Positions 16,242 through 26,098 of a stretch of DNA of 64,000 bases are shown piece after piece. Position 1 is the first letter of the stretch; each line of letters starts with the position of its first letter. A program made the translations under genes and the position numbers. The DNA is taken from the NCBI RefSeq assembly GCF_963677155.1, contig NZ_OY781884.1:558001-622000 (forward strand). Reading direction: 5' to 3'. The notes below the pieces were generated by a model that was given only the letters and a program-made list of their open reading frames with translations, was not told the origin of the DNA and did no database searches. Source of the DNA: an uncultured Draconibacterium sp. (GTDB lineage Bacteria; Bacteroidota; Bacteroidia; Bacteroidales; Prolixibacteraceae).

Positions 16242-16335
16242 ATTTATCGGGTTCTCACAAACCAATTAATCTAATATTAATCGGCATTAACAAGTATTCA
16301 GCCCTCATTAATCGGCAATTAATCACAAATAAATC
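16242..16335 (+). promoter_or_regulatory. Array of ATTAATC-like heptamers at 10-11 bp spacing upstream of susC
   Basis: ATTAATC occurs at 16265, 16276, 16307 and 16318. Related heptamers fall in the same register: ATTAACA at 16286, ATTCAGC at 16296 and ATAAATC at 16329. ATTAATCGG occurs twice and ATTTATCGG once more at 16242. The steps are 11, 10, 10, 11, 11 and 11 bp, so all units face the same side of the helix. The array ends 53 bp before the SusC ATG and 22 bp before a TATTTTG box at 16358. SARP proteins are known to bind heptameric direct repeats with 11-bp period, and a SARP-like gene is divergent here, so I read this as its operator. Confidence 0.7.
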
Positions 16336-16388
16336 ACCTCTATTTAAAATTGTTAAATATTTTGAAATTTAAACTTAACACAAATTTT

Positions 16389-19300
16389 ATGGAAAATTAT
16401 TTTTCAGCGATTAGTCAGCTAACCAAAAGGCTATCGATCTCAAAATTTGCTGTTGCTTTTATTTTCATTTTCTCGGGTTTTGCCTCAATGGCACAACAGG
16501 GAGAATTGAAAGGTAAAGTAACGGAAGAAAATGATGCACCATTACCAGGAGTGACTGTAATGGTAAAAGGTACTTCAAATGGTACCATAACTAATTTTGA
16601 TGGAGAATACGCACTTAAAGATGTAAAAGAAGGTGACGTATTGGTATTCAGCTTTATCGGGATGTTAACACAGGAAATTGCCTACACAGGTCAGGCAAAC
16701 CTAAATGTAAACATGGAGACCGATACTCAAAACCTTGACGAGGTTGTGGTAACAGCGTTAGGTATTAAACGTGAAAAGAAGGCAATTACTTACTCTGCCC
16801 AAAATGTATCGGCAGATGAATTGAGTGAAGCCAGATCATTAAACGTGGCCAACTCTCTTTCTGGTAAAGTTGCCGGTTTGAGTTTCTCGACTACTGGTGG
16901 AGGCGTTGGTAGCTCCTCCAGAATAACTTTACGTGGTAACCGTTCGCTTACAGGAAACAATCAACCATTAATCGTTATTGATGGAGTACCAATGGATAAC
17001 AACGTTGCTTCTACTCCATCTGCCGACATTGGTGGTATTACCAGCTCTGACGGTATTTCAAACATCAATCCTGATGACATTGAATCCATTTCGGTACTGA
17101 AAGGAGCTTCTGCTGCTGCATTGTACGGAACTCGGGCCAGTAATGGTGTTATTATCATTAGCACAAAAAAAGGATCAGTAAGCGAAAGAGCACAAATTTC
17201 GGTGTCATCGAATGTAATGTTTTCCAAAGCCTACGATCTACTGAATCAGCAAAATGTTTACGGACAAGGCTCAACAGGTGTTTACGATCCAACCAGTCGT
17301 TTAAGCTGGGGACCTAAAATGACGGGGCAAAGCGTTGCTGCATGGCAGCTTTCATTTAATCCTGAATATGGCGGACCTTCTACATATTCGATGACTCCAC
17401 AACCAGATAATTCAATGAATTTCTTTGAAACTGGTTTTAATATGGCAAACTCTTTTACTGCCTCAATCGGTAATGAAAAAACTCAGGGATATTTCTCTTA
17501 TACTAATACAAAAGCAAACGGGATTGTAAAAGGGAATGAACTTAACCGTCATAACTTGAATCTACGTTTAACCAGTCAACTTTCTAAGAAATTAAGCCTT
17601 GACACAAAAACAAACTTTATTTCGCAAAAAATCGACAACCCGTTAAATACTGGTGAAAGTTCGGTAGGTGAAGCTGTTTATACAATGATCCGCAGTATGC
17701 CTTTCGACCAATACAAAGAATATGAATATACTGATGCAGCCGGGCAACTACAATACAATTACCCGGCACCCGATAATATAGGTGGAGTTGGTGGCAACCC
17801 ATATTGGTATGCATTAAGAAAAGCCAGAATTGATGAAAGAAACAGATTTATTGGTTTTGCATCTTTAAAATATGATTTTACCGATAATTTAAGTTTAATG
17901 ATTAGATCTGGTATCGATCAGGCTACTAATAAAACCAACATATCCAATTCGGCTTCTTTATCTGTTATCGGAAACGATTACGGAAGTTATTCTGAAACAA
18001 TTGGAGAGACATTAGAACTTAACTCCGACTTTTTATTATCATATAACAAAGCATTTGGAGACATTCATTTAAATGCCAATGTTGGCGGTAACGCGTTGTA
18101 CCAAAAACGTTCGGGATTAAACAGTGGTGGTATTTTAAGTAGAAGAAACTTTTTCGCCATCAGCAACTTATCTCAAATTGGCTCCACTTCAGATTTTTAT
18201 AAAAAGAGAATCAACTCGCTTTATTCATTTGCTCAGATTGGTTATAAAGAATATTTGTTCCTGGATCTTACAGCAAGAAACGACTGGTCTTCTACATTAC
18301 CATCCGATAACCGATCTTATTTCTACCCATCAGTTGGTCTTACCGGTGTTTTTACCGATATGTTCAACATCAAATCTGATGTTCTTACATTCCTGAAAGC
18401 ACGCGCGTCTTATGCAAAAGTAGGTAACGATACAGATCCATATCGTTTAAGTGAAGAGCTTCTTTATTATGGTTTTAACGGTGGTGTTGTTCAGTCTTCT
18501 ACTATTAAAAGTAACAACCAGTTGAAACCAGAGATCTCAACATCACAAGAAATTGGTGTGGATGCACGCTTCTTCGACAATAAAATTGGCTTGGATTTCA
18601 CCTGGTTTAAAACCAATACTACAAACCAGATCTTCACAATTAACACACCTGAATCATCGGGCTATGCAAAAGAAGTTGTGAATGGTGGCGAAATTGAAAA
18701 CAAAGGTATTGAGTTAGTATTAAATGCTCTAATTCTAGAGAGAGGTGATTTCCGCTGGGATCTTACTGCCAATTATTCAACTTACCAAACCAAAGTACTC
18801 AATATTATGGACGACAGAGACGAATTGTCGATAGTAACCGGGTACGAACGATTGGCACAAACTATTGTGAAAAAAGGAGGCAATTATGGAGACTTGTACA
18901 TCAAAGGTTTTGCACGCACGGATGATGGTCAGGTAATAGTAAATGCAGAAACAGGCTTACCTGAATTTACTTCTGGATTTGACATTCTCGCCGGCAACTT
19001 CAATCCTGATTGGACAGGCGGTATTCAAAATAAACTTACATATAAAAATCTTTCTTTGAGTTTCCTTATTGATGTGAGAATGGGAGGTAAAGTTATTTCT
19101 TATACTCAAGCAAGAATGGCTGGAGCAGGAGTAAGCGATATAACTCTTGCAGGAAGAGAAAACGGATTTGTTGTCGACGGAGTTAACGTAACTCGTGATG
19201 GTGCAGGAAATATTACATCAACTTCAACAAATAATACTTCTGTACTTGCTGAAGATTACTGGACTCAGGTAGCAAGCAGAGACCCAAGGTCAGCCGAAGA

Positions 19301-19556
19301 CTTCGTTTTCGATGCCACAAATATTAGGTTAAGAGAACTTGTATTAGGCTACTCATTGCCCAAAAGTGCATTAAAAAATACTCCATTAGCAGGTGTTAAC
19401 TTATCATTTGTTGGTAGAAACCTCTTCTTCATAACAAATAAAGCAAAATATTTCGACCCTGAACAGGGAGTTGGAGTTGGAAACCTTCAGGGAATTGAGT
19501 CATTTAATATCCCATCAACCAGGGATTTTGGATTTAATGTGAAACTGGACTTTTAA
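16389..19556 (+). CDS. SusC-family TonB-linked outer membrane glycan transporter
   Basis: TonB-dependent outer membrane channel that, with its SusD partner, imports oligosaccharides. I chose the ATG at 16389 (1055 residues); the TTG 39 nt earlier only adds an unlikely leader. A signal peptide ending GFASMAQ is followed by a carboxypeptidase-regulatory-like domain (LPGVTVMVKGTSNG...), a SusC TonB-box segment (LDEVVVTALGIKRE), a plug domain (VIDGVPM, ASAAALYGTRASNG), and a 22-strand-type barrel ending with a terminal Phe (FGFNVKLDF). SusD starts 12 bp after its stop. Position between a SARP-like regulator and two GH92 genes suggests mannose-rich glycans as cargo (inference). Confidence 0.96.
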   Translation: MENYFSAISQLTKRLSISKFAVAFIFIFSGFASMAQQGELKGKVTEENDAPLPGVTVMVKGTSNGTITNFDGEYALKDVKEGDVLVFSFIGMLTQEIAYTGQANLNVNMETDTQNLDEVVVTALGIKREKKAITYSAQNVSADELSEARSLNVANSLSGKVAGLSFSTTGGGVGSSSRITLRGNRSLTGNNQPLIVIDGVPMDNNVASTPSADIGGITSSDGISNINPDDIESISVLKGASAAALYGTRASNGVIIISTKKGSVSERAQISVSSNVMFSKAYDLLNQQNVYGQGSTGVYDPTSRLSWGPKMTGQSVAAWQLSFNPEYGGPSTYSMTPQPDNSMNFFETGFNMANSFTASIGNEKTQGYFSYTNTKANGIVKGNELNRHNLNLRLTSQLSKKLSLDTKTNFISQKIDNPLNTGESSVGEAVYTMIRSMPFDQYKEYEYTDAAGQLQYNYPAPDNIGGVGGNPYWYALRKARIDERNRFIGFASLKYDFTDNLSLMIRSGIDQATNKTNISNSASLSVIGNDYGSYSETIGETLELNSDFLLSYNKAFGDIHLNANVGGNALYQKRSGLNSGGILSRRNFFAISNLSQIGSTSDFYKKRINSLYSFAQIGYKEYLFLDLTARNDWSSTLPSDNRSYFYPSVGLTGVFTDMFNIKSDVLTFLKARASYAKVGNDTDPYRLSEELLYYGFNGGVVQSSTIKSNNQLKPEISTSQEIGVDARFFDNKIGLDFTWFKTNTTNQIFTINTPESSGYAKEVVNGGEIENKGIELVLNALILERGDFRWDLTANYSTYQTKVLNIMDDRDELSIVTGYERLAQTIVKKGGNYGDLYIKGFARTDDGQVIVNAETGLPEFTSGFDILAGNFNPDWTGGIQNKLTYKNLSLSFLIDVRMGGKVISYTQARMAGAGVSDITLAGRENGFVVDGVNVTRDGAGNITSTSTNNTSVLAEDYWTQVASRDPRSAEDFVFDATNIRLRELVLGYSLPKSALKNTPLAGVNLSFVGRNLFFITNKAKYFDPEQGVGVGNLQGIESFNIPSTRDFGFNVKLDF

Positions 19557-19568
19557 AATATCGACAAG

Positions 19569-21137
19569 ATGAAAAATAGAATATCAAAAATATTAATATT
19601 CACATTCCTGATCTACTTGATGGGATGTACCTCGGATTTTGACGAAATCAATACCAATCCGAACACGCTTACCTCTGATCAATTAGATGCCTCAATGGCT
19701 GGTCCTTCTTTTGCGAATGCTCTTTATAAAGGAATCGGTAACGCTTCATGGAGTATACCTGGAGATGACTATGGTACCTATGGCTTGGCTACAATGTTAC
19801 ACTCTATGTTATTTGTGCATTATATGTCAGCTGGTAGCCCAGGATGGCAAACTGAAAGAAACGGGATTAATGACGGCTGGAGAAGCCGCGGATGGTTAAG
19901 ATTTTACACACTGGCCGTTCCTTCATTACGAAATGCTTATACTGCAGCAGAAGGCGATGCTGAAGCTTTGGCAGTACTTGATATATGGAAGGTATATATG
20001 TTCCATCGCTTTACTGATTCTTGGGGACCTGTTCCTTATTCTCAGGCAGGTATAGGAGGCTCATCTGTTCCTTATGATTCACAGGAAGCTATGTACGCTG
20101 ACTTCTTTACTCTTTTAGACAATGCAAATGCAACTTTAGCAGCAGCATCCGGCACAGTTGGTATATTGAAAGATTATGATGCAATTTATCAGGGAGACAT
20201 TGAAAAATGGAGACGTTTTGGAAACTCGCTCAAGCTGAGGTTGGCTTTGAGAATTTCGGATGTTGATGCCTCTACAGCAAAAACAAAAGCAGAAGAAGCA
20301 GTTTCAGCCGGAGTTATCGAATCGAACGAAGGAAGTGCTTACTATCAGACTACATCAGATGCATACAATAATTTTGTTGACATCGCAAAATCTTGGGGTT
20401 TCTACATGACTGCGGATATGGAAAGTATCCTGAAAGGATATAATGATCCTCGTCTGTCAATTTGGTTTAGCCCGAACTCAAACGGACACTTTGTTGGCCA
20501 GCCAAATGGTGGAGCCACTACCAGAAACTGGAATACTGACACGTTGAGTATGACCAACCAGGAAACTACATTTGCTGACAATGTGAATAAAGACATTGAA
20601 GTAATGATGGCTGCTGAATCGTATTTTAACCGGGCAGAAGGTGCTCTAAACGGATGGTCAATGAGCGACGATGCTGAATCATTATACAAAACCGGTGTCC
20701 GGTTGTCTCTTAAACAATGGGGCGTTAGCGATGAGAATGCAATTGATACTTACATTGCAGGAACAAGTACAGCTGTTGAACCTACATTGGCTACCGAATA
20801 TGTTGCTGCAGGTCACAATGCAACACCTCCTGTTGATGTTCCTGTTTCATGGGCAACAAGCGAATCGGCTCAAAGAAAGCAAATTGCCGTTCAAAAATAC
20901 CTTGCTCTTTTCCCTGAATCATGGGAAGCCTGGTCTGACCTGAGAAGGAGTGATGCAGATATTCTTTATCCGCTATTATACACTGAAGATAGTGAAGTAG
21001 GAACCGGGGTAATGAAAAGACTAACTTACCTGCCTAATGAGTACAGCACCAACGGAAATGCTGTTGAAGCGGTAGTAAGTACACTTTCAGGAGGAGAAGA
21101 TAAAGGTAGCGTTAAAGTTTGGTGGGACGTTAACTAA
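19569..21137 (+). CDS. SusD-like surface glycan-binding lipoprotein (SusD-like_2 type)
   Basis: Surface lipoprotein that caps the SusC channel and binds glycan. The lipobox is LMGCTS with Cys20 as the lipidated residue. The 522 residues, the N-terminal FDEINTNPNTL motif and the tetratricopeptide-like helical pattern (EKWRRFGNSLKLRLALRI, AESYFNRAEGAL) are typical of the SusD-like_2 subgroup. It starts 12 bp after SusC and is followed by a strong terminator, so SusC/SusD form a transcript of their own with the GH92 genes beyond. Confidence 0.94.
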   Translation: MKNRISKILIFTFLIYLMGCTSDFDEINTNPNTLTSDQLDASMAGPSFANALYKGIGNASWSIPGDDYGTYGLATMLHSMLFVHYMSAGSPGWQTERNGINDGWRSRGWLRFYTLAVPSLRNAYTAAEGDAEALAVLDIWKVYMFHRFTDSWGPVPYSQAGIGGSSVPYDSQEAMYADFFTLLDNANATLAAASGTVGILKDYDAIYQGDIEKWRRFGNSLKLRLALRISDVDASTAKTKAEEAVSAGVIESNEGSAYYQTTSDAYNNFVDIAKSWGFYMTADMESILKGYNDPRLSIWFSPNSNGHFVGQPNGGATTRNWNTDTLSMTNQETTFADNVNKDIEVMMAAESYFNRAEGALNGWSMSDDAESLYKTGVRLSLKQWGVSDENAIDTYIAGTSTAVEPTLATEYVAAGHNATPPVDVPVSWATSESAQRKQIAVQKYLALFPESWEAWSDLRRSDADILYPLLYTEDSEVGTGVMKRLTYLPNEYSTNGNAVEAVVSTLSGGEDKGSVKVWWDVN

Positions 21138-21197
21138 ATCGCACATTATTTAATATTAAAATCAGAACTTCGCATAGTTTAATATAAAATATGGGCT

Positions 21198-21226
21198 AAG
21201 CAACCGGCAATGCCGGTTGCTTTTCC
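21198..21226 (+). terminator. Rho-independent terminator after susD
   Basis: AAGCAACCGGC pairs with GCCGGTTGCTT around an AAT loop and is followed by TTTTCCC. It closes the SusC/SusD transcript. Partial read-through could still reach GH92, 37 bp on. The remaining spacer before GH92 shows no clear promoter box. Confidence 0.88.
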
Positions 21227-21262
21227 CGTTTTATTCATTATAAATGCATACCATTCAACAAA

Positions 21263-23485
21263 ATGAACCGAATTCTTTTAATTGTAAACGTATTTATTGC
21301 ATTCTCATTATTCTCATGCTCACAGGCTCCGAATAACGAAGATTTTTCAGCTTACGTAGATCCGTATATTGGCAGCGATTACCACGGGCATGTTTTTGTG
21401 GGAGCCAACGTTCCTTTTGGGGCCGTTCAGTTGGGGCCAAACAATGCACAGGGAACCTGGGATTGGTGCTCGGGCTATCATTATTCCGATTCAGTTCTGA
21501 TTGGCTTTGCACACACCCATTTAAGCGGAACAGGCATTGGCGATCTTGGCGATTTGCTTTTTATGCCCGTTTCCGATGATTTTAACTACAACCAAAAAGC
21601 AAACGAGGCCTACCCATGGAGTGCACTATATACGCACGACGACGAACAACTTAGTCCGGGATATTATTCCATTAACATCAATAAGTACAATATTCGGGCT
21701 GAACTTACAACCACCGAGCGTGTGGGCTTTCATCGATATAACTTTAATGCTTCCGGTAACTCAAAATTAATTATCGACTTCACTTATGGTACCGGTTGGG
21801 ACGCACTCACTAAAGCCGACCTTCAACAGGAAGATGACCACAGCATTAGCGGATTTCGCTATTCAACAGGATGGGCCAAAGACCAAAAGATTTATTTCCA
21901 TACCGAGTTTTCGAAAGCAATAAAAGCGTTAAAAATATTACGTCAAAACGACGAAGGAATTAACACCGTTGAACTTGAATTTGAAGGAAACGGCGAGTTA
22001 CTCGTTAAAACAGCGATCTCACCCGTTAGTGTTAATGGCGCAAAAAACAACCTGAACACCGAATTAGCCCAATGGGATTTTGAAGCAACAAAAGCCAAAG
22101 CCCGTACAAAATGGAATACAGAACTGGGCAAAATTAAAATTGAAAATACTGATCCATCAAATAAAATCACATTTTATACCGCATTATACCACACCATGAT
22201 CGCACCATCGTTATTCGACGATGCCAATGGCGATTACCGCGGTGCCGATGGTAAAAACTACACCAATCCGGGTTACGATACTTACACCACATTTTCGCTG
22301 TGGGATACTTACCGCGCAGCGCATCCGCTATTTACGCTGGTTCAGCCCAATCGAGTAGACGACTTTGTAAATACACTGCTTGCTATTTACGAGCAACAGG
22401 GCAAACTTCCGGTGTGGCATCTACACGGAAACGAAACCAACACCATGGTGGGCAACCACGCCATTCCAGTAATTGCCGATGCCTTACTAAAAGGATTTAC
22501 CGGTTTTGATGCAGAAGAAGCATTTGAAGCCGCAAAATCAACTATGCTGATGGACGAACGCGGCCTTAATTTCATTAAAGAGCAAGGTTATATTCCGGCA
22601 GATTCCACTGTTGAGTCGGTTGCAATGGCATTGGAATATGCCATCGACGACTGGTGTGTGGCCGCCATGGCTAAAAAACTAGGAAAAACCGATGACTTTG
22701 AATTATTCGCAAAACGAGCAAAATATTACGAAAACTACTTCAATAAAGAAACCGCTTTTATACGTGGACGTATGGCCGATGGTAGCTGGCGTACACCTTT
22801 TAATCCAGTACATTCGGAGCATCGCGCCGACGATTTTTGCGAGGGAAATGCCTGGCAATATACCTGGTTGGTTCCTCATGATATTAATGGTTTAATTAAT
22901 CTTTTCGGTAGTGAAGCTGCTTTTTCCGAAAAATTAGATAAGCTTTTTACAGCCGAAGAAACATTAAACGAAGGAGCATCCAGCGATATTTCAGGCTTGA
23001 TTGGAATGTACGCCCACGGAAACGAACCGGGGCACCATATTCCTTACATGTATGCATTTGCAGGCCAGCAATGGAAAACAGCCGAACGTGTGAATTTTAT
23101 TCTAAATGAAATGTACACTGATCAACCCGATGGACTTTGCGGCAACGAAGACTGCGGACAAATGTCGGCATGGTACGTGTTCTCCTCAATGGGATTTTAT
23201 CCGGTTAATCCAGCCAACGGTGTTTATGTCTTTGGCAGTCCATTGTTTGAATCAGCGACCATTACATTACCAGGTAACAAAACATTTCAGATAGAAGCCA
23301 AGAATCTGAACAAGACAAATATCTATATCGATTCAGTTACGTTAAATGGCAAGCCTTACTCAAAAAGTTATATCACTCACGCTGATATTGTAAAAGGAGG
23401 AGTACTTGAATTTACCATGGCGGCAAAACCGAATAAAGAATTTGGACAAGCTGAAGGCAGTCGTCCGAAATCAGGCTACGAGTAG
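21263..23485 (+). CDS. GH92 exo-alpha-mannosidase with intact general acid
   Basis: Calcium-dependent inverting exo-alpha-mannosidase, typically alpha-1,2/1,3/1,4 on N-glycans or mannan. It is a lipoprotein with Cys19 in SLFSCSQ. The N-terminal beta-sandwich covers about 25-270 (DPYIGSDYHGHVFVGA) and the (alpha/alpha)6 catalytic domain the rest. The predicted general acid is E588 in HGNEPGHH, and the base/calcium Asp is in GNEDCGQMSAWY near 627-638. The 740 residues are family-typical. It is the first enzyme of the SusC/SusD locus. Subfamily linkage cannot be read off. Confidence 0.95.
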   Translation: MNRILLIVNVFIAFSLFSCSQAPNNEDFSAYVDPYIGSDYHGHVFVGANVPFGAVQLGPNNAQGTWDWCSGYHYSDSVLIGFAHTHLSGTGIGDLGDLLFMPVSDDFNYNQKANEAYPWSALYTHDDEQLSPGYYSININKYNIRAELTTTERVGFHRYNFNASGNSKLIIDFTYGTGWDALTKADLQQEDDHSISGFRYSTGWAKDQKIYFHTEFSKAIKALKILRQNDEGINTVELEFEGNGELLVKTAISPVSVNGAKNNLNTELAQWDFEATKAKARTKWNTELGKIKIENTDPSNKITFYTALYHTMIAPSLFDDANGDYRGADGKNYTNPGYDTYTTFSLWDTYRAAHPLFTLVQPNRVDDFVNTLLAIYEQQGKLPVWHLHGNETNTMVGNHAIPVIADALLKGFTGFDAEEAFEAAKSTMLMDERGLNFIKEQGYIPADSTVESVAMALEYAIDDWCVAAMAKKLGKTDDFELFAKRAKYYENYFNKETAFIRGRMADGSWRTPFNPVHSEHRADDFCEGNAWQYTWLVPHDINGLINLFGSEAAFSEKLDKLFTAEETLNEGASSDISGLIGMYAHGNEPGHHIPYMYAFAGQQWKTAERVNFILNEMYTDQPDGLCGNEDCGQMSAWYVFSSMGFYPVNPANGVYVFGSPLFESATITLPGNKTFQIEAKNLNKTNIYIDSVTLNGKPYSKSYITHADIVKGGVLEFTMAAKPNKEFGQAEGSRPKSGYE

Positions 23486-23506
23486 TAAGATTGAACAAAA
23501 TAATTC

Positions 23507-23514
23507 TATTTTTG
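23507..23514 (+). promoter_or_regulatory. Candidate -7 box upstream of the second GH92
   Basis: TATTTTTG matches TAnnTTTG exactly and lies 43 bp before the ATG. No good -33 TTTG sits at the usual distance, so this is tentative; it would let the second GH92 be expressed apart from the first. Confidence 0.4.
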
Positions 23515-23557
23515 CGCCTGTTTTATACCTATACAACAACTTAATAAACTCACTACC

Positions 23558-25855
23558 ATGAAGTATTATTTATTGTTTTGCCTTGGCGCAATTCTATTTA
23601 GCTGCACTTCAAAAGTCAGCACTCAATCAACAACTACGCCCACAAAACTGGTGGAACTGGTAAATCCTTTAATGGGTACCGATTCCGAATTCAAACTATC
23701 GAACGGGAACACCTACCCTGCCATTGCACGTCCGTGGGGAATGAATTTCTGGACACCGCAAACCGGCCGCATGGGCGACGGATGGGGTTACACCTACGAT
23801 TCGTACAAAATTCAGGGATTCAAACAAACCCATCAGCCTAGTCCGTGGATTAACGATTATGCCGCATTTTCGCTGATGCCGGTTACCGGAGAGCTAAAAT
23901 TTAAAGGCGCAGAACGTGCCTCGTGGTTTTCGCACAAAGCAGAAGTGGCCCAGCCGCACTATTATAAAGTGTATCTGGCCGACTACGATGTAACAACAGA
24001 GTTCACGCCAACCGACCGCGCGGTGTCATTCCGTTTTACTTTCCCTGAGAACGATAATTCGTATATCCTCTTGGATGCATTTGATGGAGGATCGATGGTG
24101 AAAATCATTGCCGAAGAACGTAAAATCGTTGGCTACTGCCAGAATAACCACGGCGGTGTACCTGCCAATTTCAAGAATTATTTTGTAGCCATTTTCGATA
24201 AAGATTTTGAAGTGGTTAAAACCTGGAAAGACGAAAATCTGCAGGACAAATCAGAAGCCGAGAGTTTCCATGTAGGCGGTATTGTTGGTTTCAAAACCCA
24301 AAAAGGTGAAGAAGTAAATGTAAAACTGGCTTCATCGTTTATCAGTGCCGAACAAGCAGAACTGAACCTGAGCCGGGAAATTGGGAACAAATCATTTGAA
24401 ACAATTAAAGCAGAAGGTGAGCAGATCTGGGAAAAAGAACTGGGCCGAATTAAAGTGGAAGGCGGCAGCGAAGCCGAACAAAAAACATTTTACTCGTGTC
24501 TGTATCGCACGTTGCTTTTCCCGCGAAAATTTTATGAATTTGATGCCGACAACAATATTGTACATTACAGTCCGTACAACGGCGAAGTTTTGCCCGGGTA
24601 TATGTTTACCGACAATGGTTTCTGGGACACCTTCCGTGCGGTATTCCCATTCTTCACACTGATGTATCCGGACCTGAACAGTCAGATCATGGCAGGACTG
24701 GTAAATACTTACAAAGAAAGTGGATGGTTGCCGGAATGGGCAAGTCCGGGGCACCGTGGTTGTATGATTGGCTCAAACTCAGCATCGCTTATTGCCGATT
24801 CGTACCTGAAAGGAATACGAGGCTACGACATTGAGACGTTGTACGAAGCCATGATTAAAAACACCAAGGGCTACATGGAAGAGATTCATTCTGTTGGTCG
24901 TTATGGTGCCGATTATTACAACAAACTGGGCTATGTGCCCTACAACGTTGGCATTAACGAAAACACAGCCCGTACACTGGAATATGCCTATGCCGATTAC
25001 TGCATTTGGAAACTGGCTAAGGAGCTGGGAAAACCACAGGAAGAGATTGACCTGTTCAAACAACGTGCCCGCAATTTCCATAACGTTTTCGATGCTGAAA
25101 GCAAGTTGATGCGCGGTAAAAACGAAGATGGTACTTTCCAGTCGCCATTTAGCCCATACAAATGGGGCGATGCTTTTACCGAAGGAAACAGCTGGCATTA
25201 CACCTGGAGCGTTTTCCAGGATATTGAAGGCCTGAAACAACTGATGGGTGGCAACGATGAGTTTGTGGCTATGCTCGACTCGGTGTTTGTAGTTCCTCCA
25301 ATCTTCGACGATTCTTATTATGGGGGTACAATTCACGAAATTCGTGAAATGCAAATTGCCGGAATGGGAAATTATGCACACGGAAACCAGCCCATTCAGC
25401 ACATGATCTACCTGTACAATTATTCCGATCAACCATGGAAAACACAGGCACATGTTCGCGAAGTGCTGACCAAATTGTACTCGTATCAGGCTGATGGTTA
25501 TTGTGGCGACGAAGACAACGGCCAGACTTCGGCATGGTATGTTTTCAGCTCAATGGGATTCTACCCGGTTTGTCCGGGAACTGATGAGTATGTGTTGGGA
25601 TCGCCGCTGTTCAACAAAATCACGCTAACACTTGAAAATGGTAATAAGTTTGTGATCGATGCCTCCAATAACTCAAAAGAGAACGTTTATGTAAACGATG
25701 TAAAACTGAATGGCAAATCGTACAATAAAAACTTTCTGAAACATGCCACGATTCAAAATGGTGGTAAACTGGATTTTGATATGGCCAGCCAGCCCAACAA
25801 AAATCGGGGAACGGAACCAAGCAGCTTCCCCTACTCCATGACTTTTGAAGATTAA
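23558..25855 (+). CDS. GH92-family protein with Gln replacing the general-acid Glu
   Basis: A GH92 lipoprotein (Cys16 in LFSCTS) of 765 residues with the full two-domain architecture. The motif that carries the catalytic acid reads HGNQPIQH, so residue 611 is Gln (codon CAG at 25388-25390), where its neighbour has HGNEPGHH. The base/calcium motif GDEDNGQTSAWY (650-661) is intact, as is the SSMGFYPV segment. From memory of the family, Gln at this position marks GH92 enzymes that hydrolyse mannose-1-phospho-6-mannose, where a phosphate leaving group needs no protonation. Mannosyl-phosphodiester uncapping is thus a real possibility, but reduced or altered mannosidase activity is the alternative. 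It is followed by a hairpin terminator. Confidence 0.92.
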   Translation: MKYYLLFCLGAILFSCTSKVSTQSTTTPTKLVELVNPLMGTDSEFKLSNGNTYPAIARPWGMNFWTPQTGRMGDGWGYTYDSYKIQGFKQTHQPSPWINDYAAFSLMPVTGELKFKGAERASWFSHKAEVAQPHYYKVYLADYDVTTEFTPTDRAVSFRFTFPENDNSYILLDAFDGGSMVKIIAEERKIVGYCQNNHGGVPANFKNYFVAIFDKDFEVVKTWKDENLQDKSEAESFHVGGIVGFKTQKGEEVNVKLASSFISAEQAELNLSREIGNKSFETIKAEGEQIWEKELGRIKVEGGSEAEQKTFYSCLYRTLLFPRKFYEFDADNNIVHYSPYNGEVLPGYMFTDNGFWDTFRAVFPFFTLMYPDLNSQIMAGLVNTYKESGWLPEWASPGHRGCMIGSNSASLIADSYLKGIRGYDIETLYEAMIKNTKGYMEEIHSVGRYGADYYNKLGYVPYNVGINENTARTLEYAYADYCIWKLAKELGKPQEEIDLFKQRARNFHNVFDAESKLMRGKNEDGTFQSPFSPYKWGDAFTEGNSWHYTWSVFQDIEGLKQLMGGNDEFVAMLDSVFVVPPIFDDSYYGGTIHEIREMQIAGMGNYAHGNQPIQHMIYLYNYSDQPWKTQAHVREVLTKLYSYQADGYCGDEDNGQTSAWYVFSSMGFYPVCPGTDEYVLGSPLFNKITLTLENGNKFVIDASNNSKENVYVNDVKLNGKSYNKNFLKHATIQNGGKLDFDMASQPNKNRGTEPSSFPYSMTFED

Positions 25856-25898
25856 TTGACAACTGCGAAATTGCAAAATTGTTAAATTGTAGATAATA

Positions 25899-25957
25899 AA
25901 AAGGCACTTTCCGACATTGTAAGTTTTTAACTGGCATTTCGGAAAGTGCTTTCTTTT
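25899..25957 (+). terminator. Long-stem terminator after the GH92 pair
   Basis: GCACTTTCCGA (25904-25914) pairs perfectly with TCGGAAAGTGC (25939-25949) around a 24-nt loop, and the right arm runs into TTTCTTTTT. It ends the polysaccharide utilisation locus. Confidence 0.8.
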
Positions 25958-26098
25958 TGATTCCCATTCAGGCAATCCGCCCTCTTTCTTATTCAGAAAG
26001 CATTCTTCGCTTACCACCAAGAGTTTAAAATTATAAGGCAGTAAAACTTTGCGCCTATATTTACGTTTTACGAATACAAACTTTTAACTTAAACGATT

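Noticed and set aside
16350-16388. Upstream TTG start for SusC
   Set aside because: It adds 13 residues ahead of a normal N-terminus, and the ATG at 16389 gives a standard SusC length and signal peptide.
24779-25453. 224-residue minus-strand ORF
   Set aside because: Antisense to the catalytic domain of the second GH92, whose motifs are all intact on the + strand.
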